Positions 34,141 to 42,386 of a stretch of DNA of 64,000 nt are shown here, in pieces. Below the pieces are notes generated by a model, which was given only the letters and a program-made list of their open reading frames with translations, did not search any database and was not told the origin of the DNA. The position numbers and the translations under genes are program-made. Source of the DNA: Betaproteobacteria bacterium (GTDB taxonomy: Bacteria > Pseudomonadota > Gammaproteobacteria > Burkholderiales > Casimicrobiaceae); assembly GCA_016716425.1 (NCBI GenBank), contig JADJWJ010000007.1, forward strand, positions 1-64,000. The letters run 5' to 3'. Each line of letters starts with the position of its first letter. The stretch's first letter is position 1.

Positions 34141-34218
34141 GGGGAACGGTGGGGGTCGGGCGGGATTGCGATTGTAACGGCTGCGGTCGCGCGGTCGCAA
34201 TGACCCGCGGTCAGTTAC

Positions 34219-34270
34219 AAGGGTCTGACCCTTAACATGCACTCTGCTTCATGTTAAGGGTCAGACCCTT
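34219..34270. repeat. REP-like 21-bp perfect inverted repeat
   Basis: Arms at 34219-34239 and 34250-34270 are exact complements around a 10-nt loop. Each arm contains the self-complementary AAGGGTCTGACCCTT, so each can fold alone or with the other. It lies 14 bp past the kefB-like stop and upstream of mlaF. GGGTCTGACCC is shared with the element at 20351-20431. It may also act as a terminator. Confidence 0.75.
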
Positions 34271-34284
34271 ACGGGAGACGCGGC

Positions 34285-36249
34285 TCAGGACTTGAGCAGC
34301 TTCTGCTCGGCCAACGCGAGGTGCGCCGGGCGCCCCAGCAGCACGACCGCGTCGCCGCTCTCGAACCTCCAGTCGGGCCCCGGGCGCTGCGCCCGGGCCC
34401 CGCGCCGGCGGACGTTCGGCACCTCGACCAGCCCGCCGAGGTCGACGTCGCCGAGCGTGCGCCCCACGGCCGACGCCCGGTCGGGCAGCACCACGGTGTG
34501 CAGGCGCACCTGCAGGTTGTCGGCGGCGTCCGCGTTGTCGGTCGCACCGTGGAAAAAGCCGCGGAAGAGCCCGTAGCGCTCCTCCCGGATCGTGCGGATC
34601 CGCTTCAGAATACGGTTGAGCGGCACCCCCAGCACCAGCAGCGCGTGCGACGCGAGCATCAGGCTGCCTTCGAGCACCTCGGGCACCACTTCGGTGGCGC
34701 CGGCGTCGCGCAGCCGGTCCATCTCGCTGTCGTCGACGGTGCGCACGATGATCGGCAGCTCGGGCCGCTGCTGGTGAATGATGTGGAGGATCTTGAGCGA
34801 AACCGGCGTGTCGGCAAACGTGATAGCGACCGCGCGCGCCTTGGACAGCCCGGCGCTGATCAGCGCCTCGCGCCGGCTGGCGTCGCCGTACACGACGCTG
34901 GTGCCGTCGGCCGCGGCCTCGCGGACGCGCTCGGGATCGTCGTCCAGCGCGATGTACGGAATTTCCTCGGCGTCGAGCAGCCGCGCGAGGTTCTGCCCGC
35001 TGCGGCCGTAACCGCAGACGATCACGTGGTCCTGCCGCGTCATCGTCCGCGCGGCGATCTGCGTCACCTGCGCGGCGCGGGCGAGCCAGTCGTTGGCGGT
35101 CAGGCGGCGCACGAGCGGCTCGGCGAAGTGGATGAGCAGCGGCGCCGCACACATGGAGATCACCATCGCGGCCAGCACGAGCTGCAGGAGGTCGTCCTGA
35201 ATGATGAGGTTGCGGAACGCGAGCGCCAGCATCACGATCGCGAGCTCGCCCGCCTGCGCGAGGTAGAACCCGATGCGCAGCGAGGACGCGAGCGTCGCGC
35301 GGAACATGCGCGCGAGCGCGACGATCAGCACGAGCTTGACCACGACCGGTACCAGCAGGAGCAGCAGCACCCAGCCGAAATTCGCCAGCACGACCGCGAG
35401 GTCGAGGGCCATGCCGACGGTGATGAAGAACAGGCCGAGCAGCACGTCGCGGAACGGCTTGATGTCCTCCTCGACCTGATACCGGTACTCGGTCTCCGCG
35501 ATCAGCATGCCCGCGAGAAACGCGCCGAGGGCGAGCGACAGGCCGAGCGACTCGGTGAGCGCGCCCAGCCCCAGCGTGACCAGCAGCACGTTGAGCACGA
35601 ACAGTTCCGACGAACGCTGGCGCGCGACCAGGTGGAACCACAGGCGCATCGGCGCCTGTCCGAGGAAGAGGATCACCGCCAGCGCCAGCGCGGCCTTCGC
35701 GGCGGCGATCGCCATCGCCATCGCCAGCTCGGGACCCGGCTTGCCGAGCGACGGGATCAGGATCAGGAACGCGACGACCGCGAGGTCCTGGAACAGCAGG
35801 ATGCCCATGATGTCGCGGCCATGCGGCGTGGCGAGTTCCATCCGCTCGGCGAGCATCTTCGACACGATCGCGGTCGAGCTCATCGCGAGCGCGCCGCCCA
35901 GCACGAGCCCGGCCTGCCAGCCGAAGCCGACGAAGTGCAGCGCCACCATCGCCGCGATCGTGGTGATCGCCACCTGCGCCAGCCCCAGCCCGAACACCGC
36001 GCGCCGCATCGCGCGCAGCTGCGGCAGGCTGAACTCCAGCCCGATCGAGAACATCAGGAACACGACCCCGAACTCGGCGACGTAGCGCGTCGTGTCGTCG
36101 TAGGGCACCCACGCGAGCGCGTGCGGGCCGACCGCGATGCCGACCAGCAGGTAGCCCAGGATCGGCGGCAGCCGCAGCAGCCGGCACACGACCACCACGA
36201 CGACCGCCGCCGCAAGCAGCGTGAGGATCAGGACGATGGCGTGCGGCAT
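34285..36249 (-). CDS. CPA2-family cation/proton antiporter with TrkA domains (KefB/YbaL-like)
   Basis: 654 aa. Residues 1-380 form 12-13 helices of a Na/H exchanger domain: LRLPPILGYLLVGIAVGPHA, FGVVFLMFSIGLEFSLPQL, GGALAMSSTAIVSKML and DIMGILLFQDLAVVAFLILI. Then comes a TrkA-N Rossmann domain (VIVCGYGRSGQNLARLLD, near 410-530), and a TrkA-C domain (GRTLGDVDLGGLVEV...FESGDAVVLLG) at the end. KefB/C relatives export K+ and protect against electrophiles, gated by glutathione or nucleotides bound to TrkA-N. ATG at 36249 chosen as the first Met with the canonical hydrophobic start. Divergent from kdsD with a 169-bp gap. Confidence 0.88.
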   Translation of the reverse strand: MPHAIVLILTLLAAAVVVVVVCRLLRLPPILGYLLVGIAVGPHALAWVPYDDTTRYVAEFGVVFLMFSIGLEFSLPQLRAMRRAVFGLGLAQVAITTIAAMVALHFVGFGWQAGLVLGGALAMSSTAIVSKMLAERMELATPHGRDIMGILLFQDLAVVAFLILIPSLGKPGPELAMAMAIAAAKAALALAVILFLGQAPMRLWFHLVARQRSSELFVLNVLLVTLGLGALTESLGLSLALGAFLAGMLIAETEYRYQVEEDIKPFRDVLLGLFFITVGMALDLAVVLANFGWVLLLLLVPVVVKLVLIVALARMFRATLASSLRIGFYLAQAGELAIVMLALAFRNLIIQDDLLQLVLAAMVISMCAAPLLIHFAEPLVRRLTANDWLARAAQVTQIAARTMTRQDHVIVCGYGRSGQNLARLLDAEEIPYIALDDDPERVREAAADGTSVVYGDASRREALISAGLSKARAVAITFADTPVSLKILHIIHQQRPELPIIVRTVDDSEMDRLRDAGATEVVPEVLEGSLMLASHALLVLGVPLNRILKRIRTIREERYGLFRGFFHGATDNADAADNLQVRLHTVVLPDRASAVGRTLGDVDLGGLVEVPNVRRRGARAQRPGPDWRFESGDAVVLLGRPAHLALAEQKLLKS

Positions 36250-36382
36250 GGTGGCGGCGCGCACCGGCGCCGTGGCGGCGGACCGGGGTCGCTGGTGACA
36301 CACATCATAAGACACCGCCGCCTGGGCGCGCCCGCGTCGAACGCCGGCAGCGAGGTTCCGGGTGTCGCCAAGGGGGCGGCGC

Positions 36383-36388
36383 TATACT
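36383..36388 (+). promoter_or_regulatory. Candidate -10 box for the kdsD-lpt operon
   Basis: TATACT in GCTATACTTGCCCGATG. It ends 6 bp before an in-frame ATG at 36395 and 30 bp before the preferred kdsD ATG (36419). No good -35. The CTATACTTG context is identical to that before the protease at 7575. Confidence 0.35.
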
Positions 36389-36418
36389 TGCCCGATGGGG
36401 AGCCGGGTGACGGAGGCG

Positions 36419-37417
36419 ATGGCGGACACGGCCTTGGGGGCGGTGGACCCGGCGCGCGCGCTCGCCCGCGCGCGGCAGGTGCTCGCCACCGAGGCCGCGG
36501 CCATCACTGCGCTCGCGGAGCGGCTCGGCGCGCCGTTCGTCGCCGCGCTGACGCTGATCCTCAACTGCCGGGGTCGCGTCGTCGTGTCGGGCATCGGCAA
36601 GTCCGGCCACGTCGCGCGCAAGCTCGCGGCCACCCTCGCGTCGACGGGGACGCCGGCGTTCTTCGTGCACGCAAGCGAGGCCGCGCACGGCGACCTCGGC
36701 ATGATCACGCCCGACGATGTCGTCGTCGTGCTGTCGAACTCCGGCGAGACCGACGAGCTCGTGTCGCTGCTGCCGCACCTGAAGCGCGAGGGCGCCGCGA
36801 TCGTCGCGCTGACCGGCAACGAGCAGAGCTCGCTCGCGCAGGCGGCCGACGTCCACCTCGACGCGGCCGTCGACGCCGAGGCGTGCCCGCTGGGCCTCGC
36901 GCCGACCGCCAGCACCACCGCTGCGCTCGCGCTGGGCGACGCGCTCGCGCTGGCGCTGCTCGAGGCGCGCGGATTCTCGGCGGAGGACTTCGCGCGGTCG
37001 CACCCGGGCGGATCCCTCGGCCGGCGGCTGTTCACGCGCGTGTCCGACATCATGCGCACCGGCGACGCGCTGCCCGTGTCGCCGGCCACAACCACGCTGG
37101 CCGACGCGATCGTCGAGATGAGCCGCAAGGGCATGGGCATGACGGCGATCGTCGACGGCGACGGACGTGTCGAGGGCATCTTCACCGACGGCGACCTGCG
37201 CCGCTGCCTCGACCAGGTGCGCGACGTGGCCGCGGTGAAGATCGCGCAGCTGATGACGCGCAATCCACGGATGGTCGCGCCCGGGCGGCTCGCCGTCGAC
37301 TGCGTGGAGGCGATGGAGACGCCGCCCAAGGTGTCGCAGCTGCTCGTCGTCGACGGGCAGCGCCGGCTCGTGGGCGCGCTGCACCTGCACGACCTCTTCC
37401 GCGCGAGGATCGTCTAG
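36419..37417 (+). CDS. kdsD: Arabinose-5-phosphate isomerase
   Basis: 332 aa. Makes arabinose 5-phosphate from ribulose 5-phosphate, first step to Kdo. SIS domain (GRVVVSGIGKSGHVARKLAA, TLASTGTPAFFVHASEAAHG, VVVVLSNSGETDEL) followed by two CBS domains (RVSDIMRTGDALPVS; VEGIFTDGDLRRCLDQ; QLMTRNPRMVAPG). The AFFVHASEAAHGDLGMI and SHPGGSLGRRL segments are diagnostic. The start at 36419 matches the usual length; ATG 36395 would add eight residues and would suit a leaderless transcript. Ends directly before the kdsC ATG. Confidence 0.94.
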   Translation: MADTALGAVDPARALARARQVLATEAAAITALAERLGAPFVAALTLILNCRGRVVVSGIGKSGHVARKLAATLASTGTPAFFVHASEAAHGDLGMITPDDVVVVLSNSGETDELVSLLPHLKREGAAIVALTGNEQSSLAQAADVHLDAAVDAEACPLGLAPTASTTAALALGDALALALLEARGFSAEDFARSHPGGSLGRRLFTRVSDIMRTGDALPVSPATTTLADAIVEMSRKGMGMTAIVDGDGRVEGIFTDGDLRRCLDQVRDVAAVKIAQLMTRNPRMVAPGRLAVDCVEAMETPPKVSQLLVVDGQRRLVGALHLHDLFRARIV

Positions 37418-37945
37418 ATGGGCACGGATGCTTTGGCGCGCGCGCGACGCGTGCGCTTGCTCACCTGCGACGTCGACGGCGTGCTCACCGACGGGCGCAT
37501 CTACGTCGACGACCACGGTCACGAGATGAAGGCGTTCTCGGCGCTCGACGGTGTGGGCCTCCACCTGCTCGCGCGCGCGGGCATCGCCGTCGCGTGGATC
37601 ACCGGCAGCGCGGCACCGGCCGTCATGCACCGCGCGCGCCGGCTGGGCGTCGTGCACGTGATCGTCGACGCGTCCGACAAGCTAACCGCGTGGAACGGAC
37701 TGCGGCACAAGCTCTCCTTCGCGCCGGACGTCTGCGCGCACATGGGCGACGACCTGCCCGACGTGCCGGTGTTCGAGGCCTGCGGCTTCGCGGTGACCGT
37801 GCCGCACGCGCCGGCAACCGTGCGCGAGCGCGCGCACCACGTTACTGCGCGCGACGGCGGCAGCGGCGCGGTCCGGGAGCTGGCCGAGCTGATCCTCGCG
37901 GCGCAGGGCCTCCCGTTCGCCGGCGTCCCGCCGCGCGCCGCCTGA
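37418..37945 (+). CDS. kdsC: 3-deoxy-manno-octulosonate-8-phosphatase
   Basis: 175 aa HAD phosphatase without a cap domain; forms a tetramer. Catalytic Asp18 and Asp20 in LTCDVDGVLTDGRIY; FSALDGVGLHLLARAGIAVA, WITGSAAPAV, and the acidic MGDDLPDVPVFEACGFAVTV. Removes phosphate from Kdo-8-P. Adjoins kdsD without a gap and is followed by lptC after 12 bp. Confidence 0.94.
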   Translation: MGTDALARARRVRLLTCDVDGVLTDGRIYVDDHGHEMKAFSALDGVGLHLLARAGIAVAWITGSAAPAVMHRARRLGVVHVIVDASDKLTAWNGLRHKLSFAPDVCAHMGDDLPDVPVFEACGFAVTVPHAPATVRERAHHVTARDGGSGAVRELAELILAAQGLPFAGVPPRAA

Positions 37946-37957
37946 CGAGCAACGGAT

Positions 37958-38584
37958 ATGTCCCGCGACGCGCGCGCCCGCACGCTGCTCGACCGGCTCA
38001 CTGCCTGGACGCCGGTGTTTCTGCTGGGCGGCCTCGCGGCGCTCACGTACTGGCTCGACGCGCAGGTGCAGCCGCCGCAGCCACGGCGCGACGGCTCCCA
38101 ACGGCACGATCCCGACCTCTTCGTCGAGGGCTTCCGCGCCGTCTCGCTCGACGCGCAGGGCCGGCCGAAGCAGTCGATCGCCGGCAAGCGCGCCGTGCAC
38201 TACGGCGACGACCAGACGATGGAGATCACCGAGCCTGCGCTGGCGCAGACCGAGGCGGGCAAGCCGGGAATGCGCGTGTCGGCGCGCGTGGGCACGCTCA
38301 CCGGCGACCGCAAGTCGGTCACGTTCGCCGGCGGCGTGCGCGCCGTGCGCGAGGCGGGGCCGACGCGCCCCGGCGAGGCGCCGGCGGGGCCGGTCGTCGT
38401 GACCACCGAGCACCTGCTGGTGATCCCGGACGACGAGATCGCGCGCACCGACAAGGCGGTGACGATCGAGGAGCCGCGTGGAATAATCAACGCCGTCGGG
38501 TTCGAGCTCGACCACAAGGCCAGGACGCTCAAGTTCAAGTCGGGCGTCCGCGGCACGCTGCAACCGCAAGCCCTGCCGAAGTGA
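37958..38584 (+). CDS. lptC: LPS export protein LptC
   Basis: 208 aa. One N-terminal membrane helix (WTPVFLLGGLAALTYWLDA) and a periplasmic beta-jellyroll (DPDLFVEGFRAVSLDAQGRP, VHYGDDQTMEITEPAL, VRVSARVG-like strand, VTTEHLLVIPDDEIARTDKA, NAVGFELDHKARTLKFKSGV). Receives LPS from LptB2FG and passes it to LptA. GTGA overlap with lptA. Confidence 0.93.
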   Translation: MSRDARARTLLDRLTAWTPVFLLGGLAALTYWLDAQVQPPQPRRDGSQRHDPDLFVEGFRAVSLDAQGRPKQSIAGKRAVHYGDDQTMEITEPALAQTEAGKPGMRVSARVGTLTGDRKSVTFAGGVRAVREAGPTRPGEAPAGPVVVTTEHLLVIPDDEIARTDKAVTIEEPRGIINAVGFELDHKARTLKFKSGVRGTLQPQALPK

Positions 38585-39204
38585 TCCGAAGCCCCCTCCT
38601 CGCCCGCACGTCGATGGCGCTCGCCATCGCGCTCGCCACGGTCGCCGCCCACGCGGAGAAGGCGGACCGCGAGAAGCCGATCACGTTCACGTCGGACGAC
38701 GGCGAGGTCAACTACGAGAAGCGCACCGGCGTGCTGCGCGGCAACGTCGTGATCACGCAGGGCACGCTGACCATCAAGGCCGACCGCATCGACTTCCGGC
38801 AGAACCCGGACAACTCGCTGTCGGCGACCGCGTTCGGCAAGCCGCTCGCGTTCCGCCAGAAGCGCGACGACGCGGAAGGGTACTACGAGGGCTGGGCGCA
38901 GCGGGCAGAGTACGACGGGCAGAAGGAACAGCTCGAGCTGTTCGACAACGCCATCCTGAAACGCGGCACCGACGAGATCCGGAGCAACTACATCTCGTAC
39001 AACGCGGCCACCGAACTTTTCAAGGCGGAGGGGCGCGCGCCAGGGGCGCCCGTGCCCGTCGAGCCGGGCCGCAGCGACCGCGTGCGCGGCATCTTCCAGC
39101 CGAAGAGCGACGCGCTGCCCGGCAAGGGACCGGCCAAGGGGCCCGCCGGCAAGGCCGCTCCGCTGACACTCGCGCCTTCGACCGAGATCGCGCCCGCGAA
39201 ATGA
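38581..39204 (+). CDS. lptA: LPS transport periplasmic bridge protein LptA
   Basis: 207 aa from the GTG at 38581. Signal peptide ending VAAHA; OstA/LptA jellyroll: PITFTSDDGEVNYEKRTGVL, RGNVVITQGTLTIKADRIDF, YYEGWAQRAEYDGQKEQLEL and ILKRGTDEIRSNYISYNAAT. Polymerises into the LPS bridge to LptD. The Pro/Ala/Lys-rich tail (LPGKGPAKGPAGKAAPLT) is longer than usual. Its stop codon lies in a repeat, overlapping the ATG of a small open frame (ATGA at 39201). Confidence 0.93.
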   Translation: MIRSPLLARTSMALAIALATVAAHAEKADREKPITFTSDDGEVNYEKRTGVLRGNVVITQGTLTIKADRIDFRQNPDNSLSATAFGKPLAFRQKRDDAEGYYEGWAQRAEYDGQKEQLELFDNAILKRGTDEIRSNYISYNAATELFKAEGRAPGAPVPVEPGRSDRVRGIFQPKSDALPGKGPAKGPAGKAAPLTLAPSTEIAPAK

Positions 39205-39320
39205 GCGCGGCGGCCGAGGCGAAGCCGAGGGAGGCGCGCAGCGCGCGTCGCCGCGCGATTGCCGCGGACCGACGCGCCGAACCCGCGCACGGCACGTCGG
39301 TTCAAGGAGGTCCGAAATGA
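39201..39320 (+). CDS. Mini-ORF 1 between lptA and lptB
   Basis: 39 codons, starting MSAAAEAKPREARSARRRAI and ending SVQGGPK. Its ATG overlaps the lptA stop (ATGA 39201-39204) and its own TGA overlaps the ATG of mini-ORF 2 (ATGA 39317-39320). Highly basic, no hydrophobic segment. The first 14 codons and a later block (ARRRAIAADRRAE) recur in mini-ORF 2, so the two frames are copies of one repeat. Expression is not shown; only the codon overlaps argue for translation. Confidence 0.35.
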   Translation: MSAAAEAKPREARSARRRAIAADRRAEPAHGTSVQGGPK

Positions 39321-39613
39321 GCGCGGCGGCCGAGGCGAAGCCGAGGGAGGCGCGGAGCACGCCTGAGCGGGCGGGGCGAAGCCCAGGCGCGAAGCGCGCG
39401 TCCGCACGCGATGGTGGCGGCCGACACGCGAAAGGATCGCGCGCCACCGGCCGGTCGGAGGCCGCGCGTCGCCGCGCGATTGCCGCGGACCGACGCGCCG
39501 AAACCGACGCGCCGAACCCGGCGGCAGTGCTGAGGTCCGCAATGACCTCCACGCGTCATGGCCCCGTTCGCGGCATGGTCGCCCGCATGGGTCCGCCGCA
39601 GGGGCCGCCGTGA
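39317..39613 (+). CDS. Mini-ORF 2 between lptA and lptB
   Basis: 98 codons. A full Shine-Dalgarno, AAGGAGGT at 39304-39311, stands 5 nt before the ATG and lies inside mini-ORF 1. Its TGA overlaps the lptB GTG (GTGA 39610-39613). Begins MSAAAEAKPREARSTPERAG, very rich in Ala, Arg, Gly and Ser, probably disordered. Repeat blocks of about 42 bp (39197-39238 with 39314-39354; 39243-39284 with 39464-39505) show a duplicated structure. It may be a coupling spacer that keeps ribosomes moving from lptA to lptB, or a chance frame in a high-GC repeat. Confidence 0.4.
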   Translation: MSAAAEAKPREARSTPERAGRSPGAKRASARDGGGRHAKGSRATGRSEAARRRAIAADRRAETDAPNPAAVLRSAMTSTRHGPVRGMVARMGPPQGPP

Positions 39614-40332
39614 GCGAGCTCCGCGCGGCGAAGCTGCAGAAGCGCTACAAGGCGCGCACGGTCGTGCACGACGTGTCGCTCGACGTCGCGAGCGGCGAGG
39701 TTATCGGCCTGCTGGGGCCCAACGGTGCCGGCAAGACCACGTGCTTCTACATGATCGTGGGCCTCGTGGCGGCGGACGGCGGACGCATCGAGCTCGACGG
39801 CGAGAACCTGTCGCGACTGCCGATCCACCAGCGGGCGCGGCGCGGGCTGTCGTACCTGCCGCAGGAGGCCTCGATCTTCCGCAAGCTCACGGTCGCCGAG
39901 AACGTGCGGGCAATTCTCGAGCTGCAGGACCTCGACCCCGACACGCAGGCGAACCGGCTCGACGCGCTGCTGGAGGACCTGTCGATCTCGCACCTCGCCG
40001 ACGCCCCCGCCGTGTCGCTGTCCGGCGGCGAGCGGCGCCGCTGCGAGATCGCGCGTGCGCTCGCCACGCGCCCGCGGTTCATCCTGCTCGACGAGCCGTT
40101 CGCGGGCGTCGACCCGATCGCCGTGCTCGACATCCAGAAGATCATCGGCTTCCTCAAGGAGCGCGGCATCGGCGTCCTGATCACCGACCACAACGTGCGC
40201 GAGACACTGGGCATCTGCGACCGGGCGTATATCATCAACGAGGGGCGGGTCCTGGCCTCGGGCGTGCCGGGCGAGATTGTCTATAATGAGGACGTCCGCA
40301 AGGTCTATCTGGGCGAGCACTTCCGGCTCTGA
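39610..40332 (+). CDS. lptB: LPS export ABC transporter ATPase LptB
   Basis: 240 aa from the GTG at 39610. Walker A GPNGAGKTT, Q-loop YLPQEASIFRKLTVAENVRA, signature SLSGGERRR, Walker B FILLDEPFAGVDP, H-loop ITDHNVRETL and the C-terminal GEHFRL, the last two typical of LptB. Powers LPS extraction with LptFG, which are not in this window. Followed by rpoN after 16 bp. Confidence 0.96.
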   Translation: MSELRAAKLQKRYKARTVVHDVSLDVASGEVIGLLGPNGAGKTTCFYMIVGLVAADGGRIELDGENLSRLPIHQRARRGLSYLPQEASIFRKLTVAENVRAILELQDLDPDTQANRLDALLEDLSISHLADAPAVSLSGGERRRCEIARALATRPRFILLDEPFAGVDPIAVLDIQKIIGFLKERGIGVLITDHNVRETLGICDRAYIINEGRVLASGVPGEIVYNEDVRKVYLGEHFRL

Positions 40333-40348
40333 CTGAATCGTTCGCGCG

Positions 40349-41836
40349 ATGAAACAGACGCTCCAGCTCAAGCTTACCCAGCACCTCACGCTCACGCCGC
40401 AGCTGCAGCAGTCGATACGGCTGTTGCAGCTGTCCACGCTCGAGCTCAACGCCGAGGTGGACCGGATGCTGCAGGAGAACCCGCTGCTCGAGCGCGAGGA
40501 AGGCGACGACGAGACGCCGCCGCAGGAGTTCCCGGTCGCAGGAACGGCGCCCGCGCCGGCGGAGCGCGTGTCGCGCGAGGACGAAGGCGAAGGCGAGTCC
40601 GAGGGCATGGCCGGCGTGGACACCGCGCCCACGCGCGACGACCTGCCCGACGTCACGGATTTCGCCGATTACGCGGGCGGCAGCGGCGACTCCGACTGGG
40701 GCGGCGGCAGCGGCTCGACGGACGACGACGACTTCGCGCCGCAGCAGGTGGCCTCGAGCTCGCTGCGCGATCACCTGATGGGCCAGCTCGCGCTCTCCAC
40801 GCTGTCGCTGCGCGATCGGCAGGTCGTGGCGGCGCTGATCGACGCGCTCGACGACGACGGCTACCTCACGTCGTCGCTCGACGAGCTCGCGGACATGTTC
40901 TCGGAGCACGACGCGCTCGAGCCCGAGGAACTGAACATCGGCCTTGCCTACCTGCAGAGTTTCGAGCCGGCCGGCGTGGGCGCGCGCGGCCCGGCCGAGT
41001 GCCTGGCGCTGCAGCTGAAGGCCCTGCCCGAGGACACGCCGTACCGCGCGGAAGCGCTGAAAGTCGTCGAGGGCCATCTGCCGCTGCTGGCCGCGCGCGA
41101 TTTCACGAAGCTGCGCCGCGTCCTCCACTGCGACGAGGCGTGCGTCAAATCCGTGCGCGAGCTGATTCGCAGCCTGAACCCGCGTCCGGGCGCGTCGTTC
41201 GCGAAGGACGAGGCGAACTACGTGATCCCGGACGTCGTCGTGCGCAAGGTGCGCAACCAATGGGTCGCCTCGCTCAACGAGGCGGCGATGCCCAAGCTGC
41301 GGCTGAACCGCATCTACGCGGACATCCTGACCCGCAACCGCGACGCGTCGAACCAGCAGCTCGCCGCGCAGCTGCAGGAAGCGAAGTGGATGATCCGCAA
41401 CGTGCAGCAGCGCTTCGAGACGATCCTGCGCGTCGCGCAGGCGATCGTCGAGCGTCAGCGCCGCTTCTTCGAGCACGGCGAGGTCGCGATGCGGCCGATG
41501 GTGCTGCGCGAGATCGCCGACATGCTCGACCTGCACGAGTCGACCATTTCGCGGGTGACGACGCAGAAATACATGCTGACGCCGCGCGGCACGTTCGAGC
41601 TCAAGTACTTCTTCGGCAGCCACGTCGCGACCGACACCGGCGGCGCCGCGTCGGCGACGGCCATCCGCGCGCTGATCAAGCAGTTGATCGCTGCGGAGAA
41701 CCCGAAGACGCCGCTGACCGACAGCCGGATCGCCGAGTTGCTGGGCGACCAGGGGATCATCGTCGCCCGGCGGACCATCGCCAAGTACCGGGAGGCGCTG
41801 TCGATTCCCCCCGTCAACCTGCGCCGGGCGATCTAG
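40349..41836 (+). CDS. rpoN: RNA polymerase sigma-54 factor
   Basis: 495 aa. Region I, Gln/Leu-rich (KLTQHLTLTPQLQQSIRLLQ), contacts bEBP activators; region II is acidic (about 50-135, with EEGDDE, DEGEGESEG and TDDDDF); region III has the core-binding part, an HTH (MLDLHESTISRVTTQKYM) and the RpoN box ARRTIAKYRE at residues 473-482. Directs transcription from -24/-12 promoters. The lptB-rpoN-hpf-ptsN order is standard. Confidence 0.97.
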   Translation: MKQTLQLKLTQHLTLTPQLQQSIRLLQLSTLELNAEVDRMLQENPLLEREEGDDETPPQEFPVAGTAPAPAERVSREDEGEGESEGMAGVDTAPTRDDLPDVTDFADYAGGSGDSDWGGGSGSTDDDDFAPQQVASSSLRDHLMGQLALSTLSLRDRQVVAALIDALDDDGYLTSSLDELADMFSEHDALEPEELNIGLAYLQSFEPAGVGARGPAECLALQLKALPEDTPYRAEALKVVEGHLPLLAARDFTKLRRVLHCDEACVKSVRELIRSLNPRPGASFAKDEANYVIPDVVVRKVRNQWVASLNEAAMPKLRLNRIYADILTRNRDASNQQLAAQLQEAKWMIRNVQQRFETILRVAQAIVERQRRFFEHGEVAMRPMVLREIADMLDLHESTISRVTTQKYMLTPRGTFELKYFFGSHVATDTGGAASATAIRALIKQLIAAENPKTPLTDSRIAELLGDQGIIVARRTIAKYREALSIPPVNLRRAI

Positions 41837-41922
41837 CGGCCGGCCCCGGGCGGTCCGTGGCGAGGGCTGGCGCGAAACTTGCGCGGATGCAGTAGGATAG
41901 TTGCCCCGAAGAGGAGAGCTTG

Positions 41923-42276
41923 ATGAATCTGAATCTCACTGGCGTTCACCTCGACGTCACCCCCGCCATCCGCGCCTACGTCGTGGCCAAGCTCGACCGG
42001 GTGACGCGGCACTTCGACCACGTGATCGACGTCAATGTGGTTCTGTCCGTGGACAAGCTGCGGCACCGGGCCGAGGCCAATGTCCACCTGCGCGGCCACC
42101 AGATCCACGCCGAGGCCATCGAGCCCGACATGTACGCATCGATCGACGCGCTGTCCGACAAGCTCGACCGGCAGGTGTTGAAGCACAAGGAGAAGGTGTC
42201 TGCCCACCGCGCCGACCGCGACGTCATCGACCACACGCTGGCGACGGGCGTGCCGCCGGGCCAGCCCGCCGAGTAG
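41923..42276 (+). CDS. hpf: Ribosome hibernation promoting factor (short form)
   Basis: 117 aa. The ATG at 41923 follows GAGGAG at a good distance; a TTG one codon earlier is less likely. MNLNLTGVHLDVTPAIRAYV, KLDRVTRHFDHVIDVNVVLS and the DMYASIDALSDKLDRQVLKH motif identify the S30AE family. It has no C-terminal dimerisation domain, so it is the short type that stabilises 100S ribosomes in stationary phase. Confidence 0.94.
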   Translation: MNLNLTGVHLDVTPAIRAYVVAKLDRVTRHFDHVIDVNVVLSVDKLRHRAEANVHLRGHQIHAEAIEPDMYASIDALSDKLDRQVLKHKEKVSAHRADRDVIDHTLATGVPPGQPAE

Positions 42277-42386
42277 CCACGCGCGTATCATCGCCCGGTT
42301 CGCCGGTGCCGGCGGGAGCCCGCGAACCTGCCTCCCGCCGTTTCGCTTCCCCGGGGATCCCCGACCGCCCTAGCCTCCCCGCCCCG

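Noticed and set aside
36362..36418. kdsD start at 36362
   Set aside because: It lies upstream of the candidate -10 box and adds non-homologous residues; 36419 or 36395 fit better.
34321..39204. A 1627-codon plus-strand open frame
   Set aside because: It runs antisense to the KefB-like gene and then in the wrong frame through kdsD, kdsC and lptC, with the Arg/His/Asp-rich text typical of shadow frames in high-GC DNA. Only its last about 207 codons are real (lptA).
39316..39613. Mini-ORF 2 as a conserved ribosomal-type basic protein
   Set aside because: Its Arg/Ala content comes from repeated GCG-rich DNA; no fold or family pattern is visible, so only a hypothetical coupled frame is reported.
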